Source: an uncultured Oscillospiraceae bacterium (lineage in GTDB: Bacteria > Bacillota > Clostridia > Oscillospirales > Oscillospiraceae). From it: 27,024 nt of DNA. The stretch covers positions 1 to 27,024 of the forward strand of contig CAKTBC010000014.1 of the NCBI GenBank assembly GCA_934533005.1, read 5' to 3'. This document shows positions 22,660-27,024 of the stretch, piece after piece. Below the pieces are notes generated by a model, which ran no database searches, had not been told where the DNA came from, and saw only the letters and a list, made by a program, of their open reading frames with translations. Positions within the stretch are counted from its first letter, which is position 1. Every line of letters starts with the position of its first letter. Both the position numbers and the translations under genes were made by a program.

Positions 22660-23502
22660 TCATTCTGGGAGATCGATCCCCGCGGCCTTTGCCGCGAGCG
22701 TATAGAGCACCGGCTCGAACCGCACGCCATACCAATGCTCCGGCTCGGTGCGCCGGATGCACGCAAGGACAAACTCGGCTGCGGCCTCCGCCGCCGGAAA
22801 CGGCTCATACCCGCGGCACAGAAGCCCCGTGAACGCCGAGGCAAAGAGATCGCCCGTGCCGTGGCAGGTTCGCGCAAGGCGCGCGTGCCGGTAGTAGCCG
22901 GAAAACTCTCGGCCGCTCACCACAACGCCGGTCGATTCCGGCTCGTAGCTCACGCCGGTGAGCACGACCGTGCCGGCGCCTTTTTCGTGCAGCGCACCGG
23001 TAAGCTTTTGAATATACGACTCATTGTACTCCCGGCGATACTCCATGCCGGTGAGCAGTGCCGCTTCCGTGATGTTGGGAAGCAGTATGTCCGCAGAAAA
23101 CGCCAGTTCCTTCATCTTCTCCACAAACGCAGCATCGAAGCCCGCATAGAGCTTTCCGTTATCGGCCATGGCGGGATCGACGATGCGCGCGCCGCCCGGC
23201 ACAAGCAGCGTGTCCATAATGCGCCGGACGTGGGCGATCTGCTCGCCGCTGCCGAGATAGCCGGTATACACCGCATCAAAGAAAAGCCCCTCGCTCTGCC
23301 AATGGCGCGCAATGGCGGGCATGTCCGCCGTCAGATCGCGGAACGTGTAGCCCGTGAAGCCGCCTCCGGTGTGTGTAGAGAGCACCGCTGAGGGCAGCAC
23401 CGCCGTTTCCACGCCGCACGCCGACAAAACCGGCAGCGCCACGGTGAGCGAGCATTGTCCCACGCAGGAGATGTCCTGCACCGTTAAAATGCGTTTGTTC
23501 AT
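22660..23502 (-). CDS. pdxY: Pyridoxamine/pyridoxal kinase
   Basis: A 280-residue ribokinase-superfamily enzyme that phosphorylates pyridoxamine or pyridoxal with ATP in vitamin B6 salvage. Key features: MNKRILTVQDISCVGQCSLTVALPV at the N-terminus with the substrate-binding SxxG-like loop, STHTGGFTGYTFRDLT-like region around 43-58 (here STHTGGGFTGYTF), DPAMADNGKLY in the middle, LLPNITEAALLTG, and the anion-hole and catalytic segment CHGTGDLFASAFTG (about 213-226) with the catalytic aspartate. Length fits PdxK/PdxY. GAAAGGAAACGGT precedes the ATG. It lies downstream of pstS, separated by a terminator. Confidence 0.88.
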   Translation of the reverse strand: MNKRILTVQDISCVGQCSLTVALPVLSACGVETAVLPSAVLSTHTGGGFTGYTFRDLTADMPAIARHWQSEGLFFDAVYTGYLGSGEQIAHVRRIMDTLLVPGGARIVDPAMADNGKLYAGFDAAFVEKMKELAFSADILLPNITEAALLTGMEYRREYNESYIQKLTGALHEKGAGTVVLTGVSYEPESTGVVVSGREFSGYYRHARLARTCHGTGDLFASAFTGLLCRGYEPFPAAEAAAEFVLACIRRTEPEHWYGVRFEPVLYTLAAKAAGIDLPE

Positions 23503-23525
23503 ACCGTTTCCTTTCGTTTTTAAAA

Positions 23526-23564
23526 AGCCAAAAGGCTCTCCGGGTTTCCGGAGAGCTTTTGGCT
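23526..23564 (-). terminator. Intrinsic terminator of pstS
   Basis: On the minus strand AGCCAAAAGCTCTCCGG pairs with CCGGAGAGCCTTTTGGCT (one bulge), followed by TTTTT. It lies 21 nt after the pstS stop and before pdxY, so pdxY relies on read-through or an unseen promoter. Confidence 0.85.
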
Positions 23565-23584
23565 ATGCGGTTTTTGTTGGTGGT

Positions 23585-24496
23585 TTACTTCGCCACGGGG
23601 ACAGCGCCTGCCTGGCGGATGAGGTCGTTCGCCGCGGTGCTGGTGGCGTAATCAAAGAACGCCTGCGCCGCCGGGGAGAGGGTCTCGCCCTCGCGGGTCA
23701 CCAGAACGAAGGGCCGCTGCACGGTGTAGCTGCCGTTGAGAACGTTCTCCTCGGAGCAGTCAACGCCGTTCACCTTCAGCGCCTTGATACCGTCCTGGCC
23801 TTCGACTGCGGAGAGAGAGGCGTAGCCGATGGCGTTGGGGTTCGCCGCCACGGCGGAGATCACAGCGCCGGTGGAGGTCAGCTCCTGCGCGAGGACGCAC
23901 GCATCGCTCGTGCCGGTGACGGACTCGAAGCCGTCGCGCGTGCCGCTGCCGGCTTCACGGCCGACGCAGGAGATCGCGAGGTCTTCGCCGCCGAGCTCGT
24001 TCCAGTTCTTGATCTCGCCCTTGAAAATGGACGCGATCTGCTCAATAGTCAGGTCTTCGACGGGGCAGTCCTTGTTGACGATGATCGCGATGCCGTCGAG
24101 CGCGACAACCGTGCCGGTGAGGCCGGTCTCGCTCGTCTTGAGCGCGCGGGAGGCAAGGCCGATCTCGCAGCTGCCGGTGCGGACGGACTCAATGCCCGTG
24201 CCGGAGCCGGTGGGGTCATACGTAACGCTGACGCCGGGGTTGTCGAGCATGAACTGCTCGGCGAGGATGTTGACGACCTTCTCCATCGAGGTGGAGCCGT
24301 TCGTGGAAACGCTGCCGGAAAGAGCGGCGGGCGCTTCGCTCGCAGGAGCCTCGGTCGCCGGGGCGTCCGTAGCAGGGGCGTCCGTAGCAGGGGCGGCGGT
24401 GGGATCGGCAGCCGGGGCGGCAGCGCCGCAGCCGGCGAGCAGCGCAAGCGTCAGTACGGCCGCAACGGCCAGCGTGATAATTCTCTTTGCTTTCAT
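23585..24496 (-). CDS. pstS: Phosphate-binding lipoprotein PstS
   Basis: A 303-residue solute-binding lipoprotein for the high-affinity phosphate ABC importer. Residues 1-23 are a lipoprotein signal ending LLAGC with the lipid-bearing cysteine C23. A low-complexity Ala/Pro/Thr linker (PATDAPATDAPATEAP) follows, encoded partly by a 15-nt tandem repeat. The binding domain begins SGSVSTNGSTSMEKVV and has DPTGSGTGIESV, EIGLASRALK, IIVNKDCPVEDLT and REAGSGTRDGFESV, all standard phosphate-contact regions. AAAGGAG precedes the ATG. The partner genes pstC/pstA/pstB do not follow as usual; a terminator and pdxY do, so this is an orphan copy. Confidence 0.93.
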   Translation of the reverse strand: MKAKRIITLAVAAVLTLALLAGCGAAAPAADPTAAPATDAPATDAPATEAPASEAPAALSGSVSTNGSTSMEKVVNILAEQFMLDNPGVSVTYDPTGSGTGIESVRTGSCEIGLASRALKTSETGLTGTVVALDGIAIIVNKDCPVEDLTIEQIASIFKGEIKNWNELGGEDLAISCVGREAGSGTRDGFESVTGTSDACVLAQELTSTGAVISAVAANPNAIGYASLSAVEGQDGIKALKVNGVDCSEENVLNGSYTVQRPFVLVTREGETLSPAAQAFFDYATSTAANDLIRQAGAVPVAK

Positions 24497-24558
24497 AATT
24501 GCATTCTCCTTTTTTCAAATCACATCTTACCCTTCGGTACGACGTAAGCATACCGCCT

Positions 24559-24580
24559 CGCGGTAAAATCCGTTACCGCG
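24559..24580. promoter_or_regulatory. Inverted repeat upstream of pstS
   Basis: CGCGGTAA (24559-24566) and TTACCGCG (24573-24580) form perfect 8-bp arms around 6 bp, about 63-84 bp before the pstS start. It may be an operator in the pstS promoter region; I cannot match it confidently to a PhoB box. Confidence 0.35.
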
Positions 24581-24668
24581 GTTTCGTAAAATGATTGTAA
24601 AAAGGAGACGGGCGCATACTGGACGCCATTTGCCCAATACGTCCTGTGGGAGTTGCTATACTAAAACC

Positions 24669-26704
24669 ACACTACTCTCAAACGCAACGACAACCCCGGC
24701 GCCAAATCTGCGCTACTTTCAAACCGATCTGCTTCATCAGATTGTTGTATGCTGGGTTTACTACTACTTGGGATTACACTACTCTCAAACATGCACAGAA
24801 ACCGCTCCCGCGTGGGACGCGTTTGACTACCACTTAGGATTACACTACTCTCAAACACGAGTTTATTCCAGAACCACACGAAATGCGTTTGACTACCACT
24901 TAGGATTACACTACTCTCAAACAGATGCTTGCCGCGCCGTCCCAAAACCAGAGTTTGACTACCACTTAGGATTACACTACTCTCAAACTGCAGCCATGGC
25001 GGAGGCGGGGAACAAGACGTTTGACTACCACTTAGGATTACACTACTCTCAAACATAGCGGTCGTCCATGCGGCGCAGGGAGAGGTTTGACTACCACTTA
25101 GGATTACACTACTCTCAAACCCTCGAGGGCAACGCCTTTGTCCTGCCGAGGTTTGACTACCACTTAGGATTACACTACTCTCAAACCGGCGGATACCAGC
25201 GACCGCAGCCCGTGCAGTTTGACTACCACTTAGGATTACACTACTCTCAAACTCTTACCCTGAGCAGCTCGAAATTGAAGAAGTTTGACTACCACTTAGG
25301 ATTACACTACTCTCAAACTATTATAAGTAAGGGTCACAAAAATGCCTTGTTTGACTACCACTTAGGATTACACTACTCTCAAACAGCTTTCCCGAGCAGC
25401 TCGAAATTGAAGAAGTTTGACTACCACTTAGGATTACACTACTCTCAAACAAGCCTGACGTTGTTGATTCTGGTGTTGTTGTTTGACTACCACTTAGGAT
25501 TACACTACTCTCAAACTTGTGCGCATTTTCGAACCGGCATAGCCGCGTTTGACTACCACTTAGGATTACACTACTCTCAAACTGAGGACAAGACCAATGT
25601 CGACCGCGCTCTGTTTGACTACCACTTAGGATTACACTACTCTCAAACCGACGATTTTGTTCAGTCTTTTACTGAGCAGTTTGACTACCACTTAGGATTA
25701 CACTACTCTCAAACGGTTCATCCGCTAAGTCAAATGCTGCCAAAGTTTGACTACCACTTAGGATTACACTACTCTCAAACTCGATCATCCTCCAAAAAAA
25801 GCATAGCAGTGTTTGACTACCACTTAGGATTACACTACTCTCAAACGGTACTCTTGCTGATTATTTTGGGTTGCCCGTTTGACTACCACTTAGGATTACA
25901 CTACTCTCAAACTGCTTCCGTCGGCGATGCTAAGCGTTCCCTGTTTGACTACCACTTAGGATTACACTACTCTCAAACGCGTAAGAGGTGGGCATTTGGG
26001 TGGTATCAGTTTGACTACCACTTAGGATTACACTACTCTCAAACATGATTGACCTTTTTATTCCTGTTTGGCTTGTTTGACTACCACTTAGGATTACACT
26101 ACTCTCAAACCCACTTCCTTGGTTAAGGAGGTTTGATATGGTTTGACTACCACTTAGGATTACACTACTCTCAAACATAGGGGCTCACTGACACCATATT
26201 CTTGTGGTTTGACTACCACTTAGGATTACACTACTCTCAAACTGTATGGCCTTTTTTACTGGGGGTACGTTGGTTTGACTACCACTTAGGATTACACTAC
26301 TCTCAAACCTCGTGCGGCTGCACCGCTTCGGCGAGCTGGTTTGACTACCACTTAGGATTACACTACTCTCAAACACGGCGCTCTCCACTCTGACGCTCGC
26401 CACGGTTTGACTACCACTTAGGATTACACTACTCTCAAACTGACGGTATTGGGCACGGCGACGCGATGGAGTTTGACTACCACTTAGGATTACACTACTC
26501 TCAAACTAGTAGGGGTCATTAACTCGGCGACAAACAGTTTGACTACCACTTAGGATTACACTACTCTCAAACTGATCCGAAGAAACTCGTTTTCAGCAAG
26601 CAGTTTGACTACCACTTAGGATTACACTACTCTCAAACAGCTATCCGGAACAGCTTGAAATTGAAGAAGTTTGACTACCACTTAGGATTACACTACTCTC
26701 AAAC
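24669..26704 (-). CRISPR. Type II-A CRISPR array, about 30 repeats, 30-nt spacers
   Basis: 29 identical 36-nt repeats run from 24821 to 26704 at exactly 66-nt intervals, so all 28 spacers between them are 30 nt. In the probable transcript direction (minus) the repeat begins GTTTGAGAGTAGTGTAA and ends GGTAGTCAAAC. At the left end the repeats decay: 24755-24790 has four mismatches, 24689-24724 keeps only its right end, and a 15-nt remnant ends at 24683. Decay at the left and csn2 plus leader at the right place the leader at 26705 and the oldest spacers at the left. The right-most spacer (26639-26668) is the newest. Type II-A follows from the adjacent csn2. Confidence 0.97.
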
Positions 26705-26814
26705 CTCAAAATCCCAAAAATGCGTAAATATCCGCATTTTGACAATGGTATAGAGCAGTACTCCGACACTACAACAGAGTATCCGGCGGCAGCAAAACGA
26801 TTATAACACAGAAA
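26705..26814 (-). promoter_or_regulatory. CRISPR leader with promoter and integration-anchor-like motif
   Basis: The 110 bp between csn2 and the first repeat. On the minus strand TTGTAG (26769-26774) and TATACC (26747-26752), 16 bp apart, form a candidate promoter starting just upstream of the array; another TATAAT lies at 26800-26805. Hairpin AAAATGCG/CGCATTTT spans 26717-26740. The leader ends TTTTGAG (26705-26711) directly at the repeat, resembling the leader-anchoring ATTTGAG known in streptococcal type II-A systems. Confidence 0.65.
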
Positions 26815-27024
26815 TTAAAACTCGCAAAGGTCTTTGTCGATGATCCGCACCTCCTCATATGGTCTAACCGTCTCTTTCTGTCCACTCTCGAGCAGGAGAA
26901 CAGACAGCTTTTCATAGAACACCGACTGATAGAAAAGCGTTATTTCGTTCTCCGAGAGAAACGCCTTCAGATTCACGAACACAAAAAGTCTCTTTCGAAA
27001 GCACTCCCTGTGCAGCCGCATCAT
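26815..27024 (-). CDS. csn2: Csn2, C-terminal part (partial)
   Basis: The last 69 codons of a minus-strand gene that continues past the right edge. RKRLFVFVNLKAFLSENEI, then LFYQSVFYEKLSVLLLES and the ending RIIDKDLCEF match the C-terminus of Csn2, where NLKxFLSxxE and IIDKDLCE are characteristic. Csn2 is a ring-forming double-stranded DNA-end-binding protein needed for spacer acquisition in type II-A systems. It is normally the last cas gene (cas9-cas1-cas2-csn2), followed directly by the leader and array, exactly as here. The methionine at the window edge is internal, not the start. Confidence 0.9.
   Translation of the reverse strand: MMRLHRECFRKRLFVFVNLKAFLSENEITLFYQSVFYEKLSVLLLESGQKETVRPYEEVRIIDKDLCEF

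Noticed and set aside
24669..24724. Possible tracrRNA anti-repeat at the degenerate left end of the array.
   Set aside because: The 66-nt phase and 30-nt spacers continue into this part, and there is no T-terminated hairpin series after it. Degenerate terminal repeats explain it better; a tracrRNA is expected near cas9 outside the window.
25068..26048. A 326-codon frame made of FDYHLGLHYSQT repeats, which looks like a repeat protein.
   Set aside because: It is the CRISPR array read through. Repeat plus spacer is 66 nt, divisible by three, so the frame stays open by chance. There is no ribosome binding site or proper start. The opposite-strand FESSVILSGSQT frames have the same cause.

Overview
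The window looks like a chromosomal segment of a GC-rich Firmicute of the class Clostridia, most likely a gut Oscillospiraceae relative. The reasons are strong Shine-Dalgarno sites before almost every gene, consensus sigma-A promoters (TTGACA-17 bp-TATAAT type), a DUF512 radical-SAM gene followed by der, and many small TetR/ABC resistance-type operons typical of that group. The taxonomic assignment is inference; no rRNA gene is present.

Layout: (1) 1-3290 is a core block: the tail of an unidentified gene, a large inverted-repeat structured element (108-381), a DUF512 radical-SAM protein, the GTPase Der, and tRNA-Ser(GGA) with its own promoter and terminator. (2) 3291-5101 is a scar next to the tRNA: a 5'-truncated, frameshifted mcrC restriction-nuclease remnant abuts a 5'-truncated ABC exporter, as if one deletion removed the beginnings of both. 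(3) 5102-14371 is a set of TetR- and AraC-controlled operons: a flavodoxin, membrane proteins (DUF998, DUF554), a Vat-like and a CAT-like acetyltransferase, a SAP/DUF6434-like protein, an RNHCP zinc-ribbon protein with a possible attenuator leader, a drug-type ABC-2 transporter and a small surface protein. (4) 14389-21823 is bracketed by two oppositely oriented copies of a hairpin-rich MITE-like repeat. It carries a UvrA-like ABC protein, a GNAT/alpha-beta hydrolase pair on the minus strand, and a TetR-ABC-2 transporter operon. (5) 21829-24496, all minus strand, holds an EFR1-type flavodoxin-ferredoxin, pyridoxamine kinase and an orphan PstS lipoprotein. (6) 24669-27024 is the distal part of a type II-A CRISPR-Cas locus: about 30 repeats with strictly 30-nt spacers, a leader, and the 3' end of csn2. 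cas9/cas1/cas2 must lie to the right of the window.

Working together: regions 3 and 4 read as a xenobiotic and antibiotic response island. One operator motif (CCGTTCGGT and its complement) recurs in three promoters, before the first TetR, the small surface protein and the UvrA-like gene, suggesting a small regulon. The most striking signal is in the CRISPR array. Three spacers, including the newest, cover the same codons of one foreign gene in the same register. They differ mostly at synonymous positions, concentrated in the predicted PAM-proximal seed.
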